Shown here piece by piece: positions 7,248-14,625 of a stretch of DNA of 24,530 bases. Source of the stretch: Erysipelotrichaceae bacterium. Its GTDB lineage: Bacteria > Bacillota_I > Bacilli_A > Erysipelotrichales > Erysipelotrichaceae. The stretch is taken from the NCBI GenBank assembly GCA_017561615.1, contig JAFZBT010000038.1, forward strand, positions 1-24,530, written 5' to 3'. Numbering within the stretch: the first letter of the stretch is position 1; each line of letters starts with the position of its first letter. Below the pieces are notes generated by a model, which saw only the letters and a list, made by a program, of their open reading frames with translations, searched no databases and had not been told where the DNA came from. Position numbers and translations under genes: made by a program.

Positions 7248-7889
7248 ATGATCAGAACTAGTGCAGTTGAACTTACAACCATCCAGGCTCTGGCCTACAG
7301 ACAGAAACTCAAGGCGGGCGACGCCGGCATCGTCATCCTGCGGCCCGACGTAAAACAGCCGGGCATGGCAACCATCAGCAGAAAGACCGGTGAACCGGTG
7401 CTGGCTGCCACTACCAATAAGGAGCAGTATCCTCTGGAAGCCTTCCGGGAGGCCATTGCCCTGACCAACGGCATGCCGTTCAAGAAACAGAGCAACATCA
7501 AGGTGACGGCTCAGACCTTCGCCGAACCGGAATTACCGGAAGAGGAAGATGATTTCGTAGAAATCAACGTCGAAGCTCTGGACAGGATCACCGAGCACTA
7601 TACGGATAAGAACGGCCGGATGTCATATGATCTGGTCAATAAGGAACTGATCAGGTTTGCCAAGAGCAGCTCCATCGTCAGAAACATGATAGATGAGGGC
7701 CGAAGCGTCAATGAGATCCGTGATTACATCATTCTCAACAAGTTCCGCAACATTGCCGGAAATGACGGCCTGAGCGATAAGGAAGTCTTCAAGATCGCCG
7801 AAGTCATCGACGGCATTGACGGTCAGGGCATGTTCAAACAGCTCAACAGTGAGCTGAGAAAGATGCTGGCCAAAAACAAGAAGAATTAG
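7248..7889 (+). CDS. Conserved-looking protein of unknown function
   Basis: I do not recognise this 213-aa protein. It has no signal peptide or membrane segment. Residues 1-90 alternate short hydrophobic and polar stretches, residues 92-104 are a very acidic linker (PELPEEEDDF), and residues 108-213 look helical, ending in a basic tail (MLAKNKKN). The C-terminal part contains regularly spaced Ile/Leu/Phe residues that suggest a compact helical domain. ATG 7248 follows a near-perfect AAGGAGGT, so strong translation is likely. The 135-base leader holds two small hairpins, TCCGCC/GGCGGA (7134-7148) and GCCGG/CCGGC (7197-7212), and a TATGAT-like -10 at 7149. It is monocistronic and convergent with ispG. 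Confidence 0.75.
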   Translation: MIRTSAVELTTIQALAYRQKLKAGDAGIVILRPDVKQPGMATISRKTGEPVLAATTNKEQYPLEAFREAIALTNGMPFKKQSNIKVTAQTFAEPELPEEEDDFVEINVEALDRITEHYTDKNGRMSYDLVNKELIRFAKSSSIVRNMIDEGRSVNEIRDYIILNKFRNIAGNDGLSDKEVFKIAEVIDGIDGQGMFKQLNSELRKMLAKNKKN

Positions 7890-7913
7890 AGAACCAAGCG
7901 CCGGTAACGGAAA

Positions 7914-7943
7914 AAGGAAGGCTGAATGATCAGCCTTCCTTTA
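7914..7943. terminator. Bidirectional terminator between convergent genes
   Basis: AAGGAAGGCTGA (7914-7925) and TCAGCCTTCCTT (7930-7941) form a perfect 12-bp stem with a 4-base loop. A-rich sequence on the left and T-rich sequence on the right let it act in both directions. The ispG stop codon (7930-7932 on the minus strand) lies inside the stem. Confidence 0.9.
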
Positions 7944-8991
7944 TCATTTCGTCGATCTCCCTCTTCAGTTCGCTGACGATGTCAGCCTGCGGGATCTTGC
8001 GGATTATCTGTCCCTTCTTGAAGAGCAGTGCCTCGTCATGTCCGCCGGCGACGCCGATGTCAGCCTCCCTGGCCTCCCCGGGTCCGTTTACCGCGCAGCC
8101 CATTACCGCTACCCTGATGTCTGCTCTGACGGTTTCCAGATAGTCTTCAACCTGCCTGATGGCGGACAGAAGGTCCCAGGCGGTGCGTCCGCAGGTCGGA
8201 CAGCCGACCAGATCGGGAACGTTCTGCACCAGGCCATAGGCCTTAAGCAGTTTCTTGACTGCCTTGATTTCTTCAACGGGGTCATCACTGATGGAAATGC
8301 GGATGGTATTGCCCAGCCCCTCGTTTAGCAGCTGGCCAAGGGCTGCTGATGACTTGATCAGCGAATAGTCCTTGGTGCCCGCTTCGGTAAGGCCGAGATG
8401 CAGCGGGTAGTTCCACTTCTGCGCCGCCAGTTCATAAGCTTCCACGGTCAGCCGTACATCTGAAGCCTTGAAAGACAGCACGATGTCATGATAATCCAGT
8501 TCTTCCAGAATGTCGATGTGCTTGCGGGCGCTTTCGATCATGGCCTGACCGCTGACGCCGTACTTCTTCAGCAGATCCGGTTCGATGGAACCGGAGTTGA
8601 TGCCGATGCGGATCGGTATGCCATGAGCCTTGGCCGCTTCCACGACCTTTACCACGTTTTCCCGGCTGCCGATGTTGCCGGGGTTGATCCTGACCTTGTC
8701 GACGCCGCTTTCGATGGATGCCAGAGCCAGACGGTAATCGAAGTGAATGTCAGCGACCAGCGGAATGGAAATGTTATCCCTGATCGTCTTCAGAGCCTGC
8801 GCATCCTGCTGGTCAAGTACCGAGCAGCGGATGATCTGACAGCCGACATCTTCAAGACGCCTGATCTGCTCGATCACCTGATCGGTCTTCTTGGTTTCAA
8901 TGTTGCACATTGACTGCATGTATACTTCATTGTTTCCGCCCAGGGTCAGATCGCCGATGCGGACGGATGATGTTTCCCATCTTCTGTACAT
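7930..8991 (-). CDS. ispG: 4-hydroxy-3-methylbut-2-en-1-yl diphosphate synthase (GcpE)
   Basis: The 353-aa iron-sulfur enzyme catalyses the penultimate step of the non-mevalonate (MEP) isoprenoid pathway, converting MEcPP to HMBPP. Family marks are VADIHFDYRLAL (79-90), RINPGNIG (101-108), and the three 4Fe-4S cysteines Cys264 and Cys267 (GCPTCGR) and Cys299 (MGCAVNGPGEA), with the conserved Glu306. Length fits the short bacterial form. Start at ATG 8991 is preceded by GAGGTGA on the minus strand; a 20-codon upstream extension is possible but unsupported. A perfect TATAAT (minus strand, 9010-9015) is a likely -10 without a good -35. The presence of ispG implies this organism uses the MEP pathway. 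Confidence 0.95.
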   Translation of the reverse strand: MYRRWETSSVRIGDLTLGGNNEVYMQSMCNIETKKTDQVIEQIRRLEDVGCQIIRCSVLDQQDAQALKTIRDNISIPLVADIHFDYRLALASIESGVDKVRINPGNIGSRENVVKVVEAAKAHGIPIRIGINSGSIEPDLLKKYGVSGQAMIESARKHIDILEELDYHDIVLSFKASDVRLTVEAYELAAQKWNYPLHLGLTEAGTKDYSLIKSSAALGQLLNEGLGNTIRISISDDPVEEIKAVKKLLKAYGLVQNVPDLVGCPTCGRTAWDLLSAIRQVEDYLETVRADIRVAVMGCAVNGPGEAREADIGVAGGHDEALLFKKGQIIRKIPQADIVSELKREIDEMIKEG

Positions 8992-9045
8992 TCGTTTCAC
9001 CTCGGCATCATTATACAACAGAATTGCCCCCTTACCCTGACAACC

Positions 9046-9074
9046 TTGCAAAAAGAAGGGGTTTTAAGCATAAT
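9046..9074 (+). promoter_or_regulatory. Promoter for the zinc-ribbon/TM2 gene
   Basis: TTGCAA (9046-9051) and CATAAT (9069-9074) are separated by 17 bases, close to the sigma-A consensus. The predicted transcript would have a leader of only about 14 bases containing the ribosome binding site. Confidence 0.55.
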
Positions 9075-9093
9075 GATTAAAGGAGTGATGAAC

Positions 9094-9510
9094 ATGTATT
9101 GCAGACATTGCGGAGAAAAACTCGAAGATCAGGCAGCGATCTGCTTCAGCTGCGGAAACAAGCCCGATAAGGGTAACAGCTACTGTCCGAACTGCGGCGC
9201 CCGGACGACGCCGGAAATGGACCAGTGCCTCAACTGCGGAAGAGTGCTGAGAAATGCTGGAAGCTATGCCGAAGAACCGCTGCAGAGCGAGCGTACCAAG
9301 TTCACGGCCGGAGCATTGGCCATCGGCCTGGGTGCCCTCGGTGTCCATGACTTCTATCTCGGCGATACGGGAAAGGGCTGGACCAAGCTGATCACCACCG
9401 TCGTAACCGGCGGCCTGGCCACGCCGATCACGGCCATCTGGGCGCTGGTCGATGCCGTAAAGATCTTCAGCGGCCAGCGTGATGACGCTGACGGCCTGCC
9501 GCTGCGCTAG
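9094..9510 (+). CDS. Double zinc-ribbon and TM2-domain membrane protein
   Basis: The 138-aa protein begins with paired CxxC zinc ribbons: MYCRHCGEKL, CFSCGN, YCPNCGA and CLNCGR, eight cysteines in the first 50 residues. After a short linker comes a TM2 domain with two membrane segments from about residue 70 to 130, including the family-typical VHDFYLGDTGKGW turn. Such proteins are common in Firmicutes; their function is not established, and a sensory or scaffolding role is only a guess. ATG 9094 was chosen because AAAGGAG (9079-9085) is optimally spaced from it; ATG 9088 is too close. It is divergent from ispG. Confidence 0.85.
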   Translation: MYCRHCGEKLEDQAAICFSCGNKPDKGNSYCPNCGARTTPEMDQCLNCGRVLRNAGSYAEEPLQSERTKFTAGALAIGLGALGVHDFYLGDTGKGWTKLITTVVTGGLATPITAIWALVDAVKIFSGQRDDADGLPLR

Positions 9511-9525
9511 CATTCGATTATTGAA

Positions 9526-9555
9526 GCAAAAGAAACAATTACTGTTGTCTTTTGC
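9526..9555. repeat. Long inverted repeat between the TM2 gene and rpmG
   Basis: GCAAAAGA (9526-9533) and TCTTTTGC (9548-9555) are perfect 8-bp arms around 14 bases, with a further ACA/TGT pair inside. It follows the TM2 gene stop by 15 bases and could be a weak terminator, but it has no T run and its right arm covers the -35 of the rpmG promoter, so an operator role is equally possible. Confidence 0.5.
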
Positions 9556-9574
9556 CGATGGTTTATGTTATGAT
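9545..9574 (+). promoter_or_regulatory. rpmG promoter with extended -10
   Basis: TTGTCT (9545-9550) and TATGAT (9569-9574) are 18 bases apart. TG at 9566-9567 gives the extended -10 pattern TGnTATGAT. The -35 overlaps the right arm of an inverted repeat. Confidence 0.55.
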
Positions 9575-9603
9575 AATTCAGCAAGTTATTGGAGGGATTA
9601 TAC

Positions 9604-9753
9604 GTGAGAGAGAATCTGATATTCAAGTGCACAGAGTGCGGTGAAGAAAACTACTTAGGTACACGTAACAAGAGAAAACATCCGGAAAAGATGGAAATCA
9701 AGAAGTACTGCCCACGCTGCAATAAGATGACTACTCATAAGGAGAAAAAGTAA
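9604..9753 (+). CDS. rpmG: 50S ribosomal protein L33
   Basis: This 49-aa gene, on the plus strand from GTG 9604, encodes ribosomal protein L33, a small basic protein of the large subunit near the tRNA exit site. It is the zinc-binding (C+) form: Cys9 and Cys12 (FKCTECG) and Cys36 and Cys39 (KYCPRC) make the ribbon, and the family pattern NKRKHPEKMEIKKYCPRC is clear. GGAGGG at 9591-9596 lies seven bases before the GTG. It has its own promoter and a terminator directly after the stop. In many Firmicutes rpmG neighbours secE and nusG; here it does not. Confidence 0.93.
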   Translation: MRENLIFKCTECGEENYLGTRNKRKHPEKMEIKKYCPRCNKMTTHKEKK

Positions 9754-9776
9754 AAAACCTTCAAAGAGGTTTTTTT
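9753..9776 (+). terminator. Terminator after rpmG, abutting the next gene
   Basis: AAAAACCT and AGGTTTTT form a stem around TCAAAG, followed by a T run to 9776. The arm AGAGG (9766-9770 area) is also the only Shine-Dalgarno-like sequence before the metallo-hydrolase ATG at 9781, so termination and translation of the next gene may compete. Confidence 0.75.
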
Positions 9777-9780
9777 CTTG

Positions 9781-10395
9781 ATGAAGATCATGGAAGTTGA
9801 AAGAATAGTCGTCGGCGCCGTACAGACTAACTGCTATCTGCTGCACCAGGACGGCAATATCGTCCTCATTGACCCGGCGGACAGTCCGCGAAGGATCATC
9901 AGGAAGATGGAGGCTCACGGTGATTTTCACCTGCTGGCCATTCTTCTTACCCACGGACACTTTGACCACATCGGGGCCGTGGATGACCTGGTAAGCCGGT
10001 ACCACTGTCCGGTCTATGCCTGCCGGGATGATGAGAAGATGCTGAGAAACCGCCGCTATAACAGCATGGGTCCGCTGGGCTGTCAGCTTGACTGCGAGAT
10101 CAGCTGGCTTCAGGGCGACACCCTGGATATCGGTCCCTTCCATTTCCGGGTCCTCTATACCCCCGGACATACCGAAGGCTCGGTAATGTACCTGATCGAG
10201 GACATGCTTTTTTCCGGCGACACGCTCTTCAGAAGATCGGTAGGACGCACGGATCTTTACGGCGGATCCTATGGCCAGCTGATGCAGTCCCTTCAGGTCA
10301 TCAGGACGCTGGATGAAAAAACCGTCGTCTGGCCCGGCCATGAAGAGCCGACAACGGTTGGCGAGGAACTTGAATTCAATCCCTATCTGCAGTAG
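9781..10395 (+). CDS. Metallo-beta-lactamase-fold hydrolase, glyoxalase-II-like (YqgX type)
   Basis: The 204-aa protein carries the full binuclear zinc site of the fold: His58, His60, Asp62, His63 (THGHFDHIGAV), His130 (TPGHTEGS), Asp147 (FSGDTLF) and His187 (WPGHEEPT). It resembles the short glyoxalase II/YqgX group, which hydrolyses thioesters such as bacillithiol or glutathione adducts; the actual substrate is unknown. Start is uncertain: ATG 9781 is only four bases after the T run of the rpmG terminator, and ATG 9790 is an alternative. AGAGG in the terminator arm is the nearest ribosome-binding sequence. The 3' end overlaps the convergent HAD gene by 20 bases. Confidence 0.87.
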   Translation: MKIMEVERIVVGAVQTNCYLLHQDGNIVLIDPADSPRRIIRKMEAHGDFHLLAILLTHGHFDHIGAVDDLVSRYHCPVYACRDDEKMLRNRRYNSMGPLGCQLDCEISWLQGDTLDIGPFHFRVLYTPGHTEGSVMYLIEDMLFSGDTLFRRSVGRTDLYGGSYGQLMQSLQVIRTLDEKTVVWPGHEEPTTVGEELEFNPYLQ

Positions 10396-11125
10396 GAACT
10401 TCCTGCTGCAGTTTTAATATCTCAGAGATGGCGTTCAGCTTGAGGCATCTCTGCGGTAATGGTCCGTCATAGCGGCGGGTCTGCGGCGAGGGTATGTAGA
10501 TGCCGGAAATGCCGCAGGCCAGAGCCGGGGCAATGTCATCATAATAATCGTTTCCGATCATCACGCTTTCGCTTTTCTTAAGGCCGTACTGCTTTAACAG
10601 ACGTTCAAAGAAGATAAGATCGGGCTTGCGGCAGCCCTGATCGGAAGAATAGAAGATGCCGTCAAAGAAGGGCGTCAGTCCCAGTAATCCCATCTCCCAG
10701 TCACTGAACAGCTTCTGGGCATTGGAAAGCAGATAGATGCCCTTGCCCTGATCACGGAGAGTCTGGAGCACTTCGGTGACGCCGGCGAACAGCCGCAGAT
10801 GGAAGGTGGAAAGACCGCGGAAGCTGCGGGCAATGCTGACGATGTCAGCCTCTGACGGCTCAACTCCCTGATTACGGCAGAGGGCGGTGAAGACCGGTAC
10901 GAGGTCGATCTCCACCATGTCCCGGCCGGTTTCCTTGCGCATCCTTTCCGTTTCCCGGGCGCACAAACGCAGATAGAGCTTCTGCAGCTCGCCGGGACGG
11001 TAGTGCAGTCCCAATGCCTTAAGGCTGTCGGCAAAAGAAGACCAGAAAGACTTCCGGCGTTCGTCGGTATGGATGTCGATCAGCGTTCCGTAAAGATCAA
11101 AGATGTAATTCCGGTAATCACTCAT
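10376..11125 (-). CDS. HAD-superfamily hydrolase (phosphatase, subfamily IA)
   Basis: The 249-aa protein has the HAD core: motif I FDLYGTLID with nucleophile Asp10, motif II LLSNAQ near residue 140, and motifs III/IV in CRKPDLIFF and MIGNDYYDDI near residues 170-205. The second aspartate of the usual DxD motif is replaced by Tyr12, a pattern seen in haloacid-dehalogenase-like members, so dehalogenase-like or altered phosphatase chemistry is possible. The helical cap lies between residues 15 and 110. Substrate unknown. It is divergent from the HD-domain gene with 51 bases between the starts, and its 3' end overlaps the metallo-hydrolase gene. Confidence 0.85.
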   Translation of the reverse strand: MSDYRNYIFDLYGTLIDIHTDERRKSFWSSFADSLKALGLHYRPGELQKLYLRLCARETERMRKETGRDMVEIDLVPVFTALCRNQGVEPSEADIVSIARSFRGLSTFHLRLFAGVTEVLQTLRDQGKGIYLLSNAQKLFSDWEMGLLGLTPFFDGIFYSSDQGCRKPDLIFFERLLKQYGLKKSESVMIGNDYYDDIAPALACGISGIYIPSPQTRRYDGPLPQRCLKLNAISEILKLQQEVPTADRD

Positions 11126-11127
11126 AC

Positions 11128-11156
11128 TTCAAGTATACAGGCAAAACTGCTAGAAT
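11128..11156 (+). promoter_or_regulatory. Candidate promoter for the HD-domain gene
   Basis: TTCAAG (11128-11133) and TAGAAT (11151-11156) are 17 bases apart in the short divergent gap between the HAD and HD genes. The match is moderate. Confidence 0.4.
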
Positions 11157-11176
11157 ACAGTCAGGTAAGGGGAAAA

Positions 11177-11866
11177 ATGAACGAAAAGGAATTCCAGAAC
11201 GTCATTGAACAGCTTCAGAAGCTCCAGGGCAGCGATGATTCCGGCCATGGCCTGGATCATGTCTTTCGCGTGCTGAAGATGGCTGAGGACTTCTGCGATG
11301 AAATTGCCGGAGCTGACAGGGAAGAAGTCAGGATGATCGCCCTGCTCCATGACGCTGACGACTATAAGCTTACCGGCCGCCGGGACGGATCTCTGGAAAA
11401 CGCGGAAAGGATCCTGGAAACGACCTCGCTTTCCCCGGAAAGCCGGAAGAGAATACTGCAGGGGATCGCGGCCATCGGCTACAGCAAGCGTCTTTCCGGC
11501 ATTGTTCCCGCTTCTCTGGAAGCCTCCATTGTTTCCGACGCTGACATGTGCGACGCCTCCGGCATCACCGGAATCCTGAGGGCGTATCAGTACAGCCTCA
11601 AGTTCAGCCGTCCCTTCTTTGATCCGGACATCAAGCCGATGGAAAAGATCGACCTGGCTTTCTATACCAGTGACCAGACAACGACGGTCAATCATCTGTT
11701 TGAGAAGATCCTGCGTCTGAAGGAACTGATGCTGACCGGTCCGGGAAAGAGGGAGGCCATCAGGCGTCACGAAGCGGTATACCGCTTTCTGGAGAATTAC
11801 TTTGAAGAACAGCGGGCGGATTACTGGCAGCAGTATCTGCAGAACTACCGCCAGATAAATGAATGA
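11177..11866 (+). CDS. HD-domain metal-dependent phosphohydrolase (YedJ-like)
   Basis: The 229-aa protein has the HD-superfamily metal site: His24 and His28 in GHGLDHVFRV, His58-Asp59 in LLHDADDYK, and a downstream Asp in VSDADMCDA near residue 120. The spacing resembles the small YedJ-like HD hydrolases, which act on nucleotides or small phosphoesters; no specific substrate can be named. Start chosen at ATG 11177 after GGTAAGGGG; an upstream in-frame start would extend it through the divergent HAD gene and is rejected. It is followed by a strong terminator, which separates it from the comG operon although the gap to comGA is only 54 bases. Confidence 0.83.
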   Translation: MNEKEFQNVIEQLQKLQGSDDSGHGLDHVFRVLKMAEDFCDEIAGADREEVRMIALLHDADDYKLTGRRDGSLENAERILETTSLSPESRKRILQGIAAIGYSKRLSGIVPASLEASIVSDADMCDASGITGILRAYQYSLKFSRPFFDPDIKPMEKIDLAFYTSDQTTTVNHLFEKILRLKELMLTGPGKREAIRRHEAVYRFLENYFEEQRADYWQQYLQNYRQINE

Positions 11867-11872
11867 ATGCGG

Positions 11873-11900
11873 AAGGGGAAATCTAGGATTTCCCCTTTTT
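11873..11900 (+). terminator. Terminator between the HD gene and comGA
   Basis: AAGGGGAAATC (11873-11883) and GATTTCCCCTT (11887-11897) form an 11-bp stem with loop TAG, followed by TTTTT. comGA begins only 20 bases beyond. Confidence 0.88.
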
Positions 11901-11920
11901 GGCGGCAAGATTATTACTGT

Positions 11921-12874
11921 ATGGAAAAGCGGTTTGAACAGATACTGGCCCGGGCCTTGCGCTTACGGGTAACCGACATTCACTTTCAGCTGGTGGAAGG
12001 GCACCTGAGCATCGACATGCGGACGATCAGCGGCATTCAGCATCTGCCGGAAAGCGAAGAAGACGTCAGGCTGTTCAATTATCTGCAGTACCTCTCGCAT
12101 CTGGACGTTTCTTCCCGGCTGCCGCAGACCGGAGGCTTCAGTTATTACTTCCGCGGCCATTATTACGACTTCCGCCTGGCGGTCATCACCACTCTGAAAA
12201 GCCGGGATGGGGTACTGAGGATCCTGAACTGCCATGACGGCCTGAAGCTGGAGCAGCTTACCGATGATCAGCAGATCCGCGACATCTTCGCTTCCCTGCT
12301 GGAACGCCGCTGCGGTCTGATCATCTTTTCCGGGCTTACCGGTTCGGGGAAGACGACGACCATGTATTCCCTGCTGTCGAAGATCACCGGCCGCAGCATC
12401 TATTCCCTGGAGGACCCCATTGAAGTGCTGCAGGATAACATCGTCCAGCTTCAGATAAATGAAAGGGCCGGACTTGACTATGACGCGGCCATCAGGCAGA
12501 TCCTGCGCCATAATCCCGATGTGCTGATGATCGGCGAGATCCGTGATGAAAAGACGGCACAGATGGCGGTCCGGGCGGCGCTGACCGGCGTACTGGTCTT
12601 CACCTCCCTGCATGCCTCTTCGGTAACCGGCGCGATAAGGAGGATGCTGGATCTGGGAGTCAGCGGCAATGACCTGGCGGAGGTCACCGGCTACATATTC
12701 TGCCAGCGCCTGGTCAAGCGCCGTGACCTCAGACAGTATACGGGTATATATGATTACCTGACGGAGCAGCAGGTAGCCGAATATCTGAGCGGAAAGCCCG
12801 TGACCGGGCATCTGGAAGAAAGACTTCAGGCAGCCCGTAAGGCCGGGATAATCGAAGGGGAATGTCATGGATGA
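11921..12874 (+). CDS. comGA: Competence pseudopilus assembly ATPase ComGA
   Basis: The 317-aa protein is a GspE/PilB-family secretion ATPase that powers assembly of the DNA-uptake pseudopilus at the membrane. It has Walker A GLTGSGKT (138-145, Lys144), an Asp box SLEDPIE (162-168), Walker B NPDVLMIGEIRD (198-209) and a His box TSLHASS (228-234). It lacks the zinc-binding tetracysteine of PilB, as ComGA proteins do, and length fits ComGA. ATG 11921 is the best start because it follows the terminator, but there is no clear ribosome binding site; an in-frame ATG at 11867 would translate through the hairpin. It is the first of seven overlapping comG genes. Confidence 0.93.
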   Translation: MEKRFEQILARALRLRVTDIHFQLVEGHLSIDMRTISGIQHLPESEEDVRLFNYLQYLSHLDVSSRLPQTGGFSYYFRGHYYDFRLAVITTLKSRDGVLRILNCHDGLKLEQLTDDQQIRDIFASLLERRCGLIIFSGLTGSGKTTTMYSLLSKITGRSIYSLEDPIEVLQDNIVQLQINERAGLDYDAAIRQILRHNPDVLMIGEIRDEKTAQMAVRAALTGVLVFTSLHASSVTGAIRRMLDLGVSGNDLAEVTGYIFCQRLVKRRDLRQYTGIYDYLTEQQVAEYLSGKPVTGHLEERLQAARKAGIIEGECHG

Positions 12875-13832
12875 GTATCAGTGGCTTCTGCTGGCTCAGC
12901 TGTTAAGACGCTACGATTCCCTGCTGACCGCTGTTGACCTGCTGAGGAAAATGTATCCGGACAACCGGAGAATGGCGCAGATGGAAGAGGGCCTCAGAAA
13001 GGGACTGGAACTGAAGGACATTCTCGGTTCTGACCGCTTTGAAGGCAGTCTTAAGGCATATGTTCCCTATCTTGATCTTGCCAGCTGCATTGAGGTAGTG
13101 GTCAGGCGCAGCGGCCAGCTGAAGAAGATGCGAAGCAGGTTCGTATCGCAGGTTAGCTATCAGCTGCTGCTGTTTGTCAGCGCCCTGGTGATCATGACTG
13201 TCTTCGGCAGCTATGTGCTGCCCAACATGATCTCGGTGCTGGAGATAAGCGGTCAGCGAACTCAGAACATTGTCAGACTGTTTTCCGCAGTGAAAGTACT
13301 GCGTGATCTGCTGATCGCTGCGGTCAGTGTGCTGTGCATATGCGGCTTCTATATCCTGAAGAAGCACCGGCAGAACTATCTGTGGATGCTGATGCACAGG
13401 CTGCATCACGACCGGCTGATCAGAACGCTGGCCAGCTATCAGTTTGCCGGCGAACTGGAGCTGCTGCTTTCGGCATCGGTGAGCCTGCCGGATGCTCTGG
13501 AGATCCTGCGCTTTCAGCGCTCGGACAGTTTTACATCATTGCTGGCCTATCATTTCCATGACAGCCTGATGAACGGCCTTCAGCTTTCCGACAGTCTGAA
13601 AAACGAATATTTTGACGAGCAGTTCACCGCGATTGCCCTGTATGGCCTTCAGGACGACAGCTTTCGGCAGTCATTGACAGACTATCGCTGCGCCGTCGAA
13701 AAGAGGATCGAAAGAGCTCTGAAAAAACTGACGGCAGTTCTGTCGGTCCTCTGTTACGGTTTTGTGTTCATCATCATAATTCTGGCCTATCAGGTACTGC
13801 TGCTGCCGCTGGAATTACTGGAGGGTTTATGA
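12867..13832 (+). CDS. comGB: Competence pseudopilus platform protein ComGB
   Basis: The 321-aa protein is a type II secretion F-domain inner-membrane protein, the platform with which ComGA works. Three hydrophobic segments are visible near residues 98-120, 145-165 and 292-315, with two cytoplasmic helical F domains before and between them, as in GspF/PilC. It overlaps comGA by eight bases and has AAGGGG six bases before ATG 12867. Its stop overlaps the comGC start by ATGA. Sequence conservation in this family is low, so the call relies on topology and operon position as well as on the F-domain look. Confidence 0.9.
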   Translation: MDEYQWLLLAQLLRRYDSLLTAVDLLRKMYPDNRRMAQMEEGLRKGLELKDILGSDRFEGSLKAYVPYLDLASCIEVVVRRSGQLKKMRSRFVSQVSYQLLLFVSALVIMTVFGSYVLPNMISVLEISGQRTQNIVRLFSAVKVLRDLLIAAVSVLCICGFYILKKHRQNYLWMLMHRLHHDRLIRTLASYQFAGELELLLSASVSLPDALEILRFQRSDSFTSLLAYHFHDSLMNGLQLSDSLKNEYFDEQFTAIALYGLQDDSFRQSLTDYRCAVEKRIERALKKLTAVLSVLCYGFVFIIIILAYQVLLLPLELLEGL

Positions 13833-14119
13833 AGAAGGGTTTTACGATTCTGGAGATGATTCTGGTTCTGATGGTCGTTACCGTCATGATCCTGATAACG
13901 ATTCCCAACATCAGCCGCAAGCGGCAGATCATCAACGATGTCGGCTGCCGGGCGCTGGTGGAAGTGGTCAATGGACAGATCCTGGTCTATGAACTGAATA
14001 ACGGCGATGTCACCAGCATTCAGCAGCTCATAGACGAAGGCCTGCTGACTCCGCAGCAGGCTACCTGCCCCAATGGACAAAGGATCGTGATCGAACATGG
14101 TCAGGCCGTGGCGAGATAG
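13829..14119 (+). CDS. comGC: Major competence pseudopilin ComGC
   Basis: The 96-aa protein has a class 3 prepilin leader, MKKG, with predicted cleavage before Phe5 and Glu at mature position 5 (KKG/FTILE), followed by a 20-residue hydrophobic helix. Cys40 and Cys80 match the two cysteines that form the intramolecular disulfide in ComGC. It should be processed by the prepilin peptidase ComC and polymerise into the DNA-binding competence pilus. ATG 13829 lies behind GGAGGG and overlaps the comGB stop by four bases. Size and features are typical. Confidence 0.93.
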   Translation: MKKGFTILEMILVLMVVTVMILITIPNISRKRQIINDVGCRALVEVVNGQILVYELNNGDVTSIQQLIDEGLLTPQQATCPNGQRIVIEHGQAVAR

Positions 14120-14414
14120 AGGCTATGCGCTGATCGAGATGCTCATGGTCCTGCTGATCATGAGCATCCTGTTGCTGTTTTCGGTCCGCTCGCTGAAGCG
14201 GGAAGTGCATAAGCCAGTCAGCTTTGTAATCGATGAGATCGTAATGAGGCAGTATGAAGCCATCATTGAATGCGAAAAGACCTATTATGAGGAGTATGAC
14301 TGTGAGATCCGCTTCAACCGCCGCGGCAATGTCAATCAGGCAAATACCTATCACGTCTACGGAAGCCGGATCATCGTCACCCTGGGTACCGGGAGAGTAT
14401 ATGTCAAGAAATAG
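14097..14414 (+). CDS. comGD: Minor competence pseudopilin ComGD-like
   Basis: The 105-aa protein has a short basic leader and a prepilin peptidase site after Gly9 (DRG/YALIE) with Glu at mature position 5, followed by a hydrophobic helix (residues 14-30). The rest is polar and short. Its 5' end overlaps comGC by 23 bases and its 3' end overlaps the next gene by 14. Naming as comGD rests on operon position and the pilin signal because minor pseudopilins diverge strongly. Confidence 0.85.
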   Translation: MVRPWRDRGYALIEMLMVLLIMSILLLFSVRSLKREVHKPVSFVIDEIVMRQYEAIIECEKTYYEEYDCEIRFNRRGNVNQANTYHVYGSRIIVTLGTGRVYVKK

Positions 14415-14625
14415 CAGGGGGAATGTCTTGCTTGAATGCCTGATAGCGTTGATGTGCATGATGGCGATGAGCAGCTGCGTAGCGCTGCTGTGCCGTCTGC
14501 AGGCGGCCAGCGCTTCTCTGACTGATCAGGAGGATACCTTCATGCTGAAGCTGCAGTGGGAGGCGAAGGGAAGATGCCGGATCTACTGTCCGAAGGACGA
14601 TCCGATCGTGGATATAGCCTTTTAG
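14401..14625 (+). CDS. comGE: Minor competence pseudopilin ComGE-like
   Basis: This 74-aa protein carries a prepilin signal: SRG/NVLLE, cleavage after Gly7 and Glu at mature position 5, then a Met/Leu/Ala-rich membrane helix. It has several cysteines (in ECL, MCM, SCV and LCR) in and after the helix. ATG 14401 is chosen because it places the leader at seven residues; the frame is open further upstream but only within comGD. It is shorter than many ComGE proteins. Assigned by position as the third pilin-like gene of the operon. Confidence 0.78.
   Translation: MSRNSRGNVLLECLIALMCMMAMSSCVALLCRLQAASASLTDQEDTFMLKLQWEAKGRCRIYCPKDDPIVDIAF

Noticed and set aside
11003..11176. N-terminal extension of the HD-domain protein from 11003
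   Set aside because: The extension lies over the divergent HAD gene and its promoter region and has no domain character; ATG 11177 has a ribosome binding site.
11867..11920. Upstream start of comGA at ATG 11867
   Set aside because: Translation would run through the terminator hairpin and give an N-terminal extension unlike ComGA; no ribosome binding site supports it.
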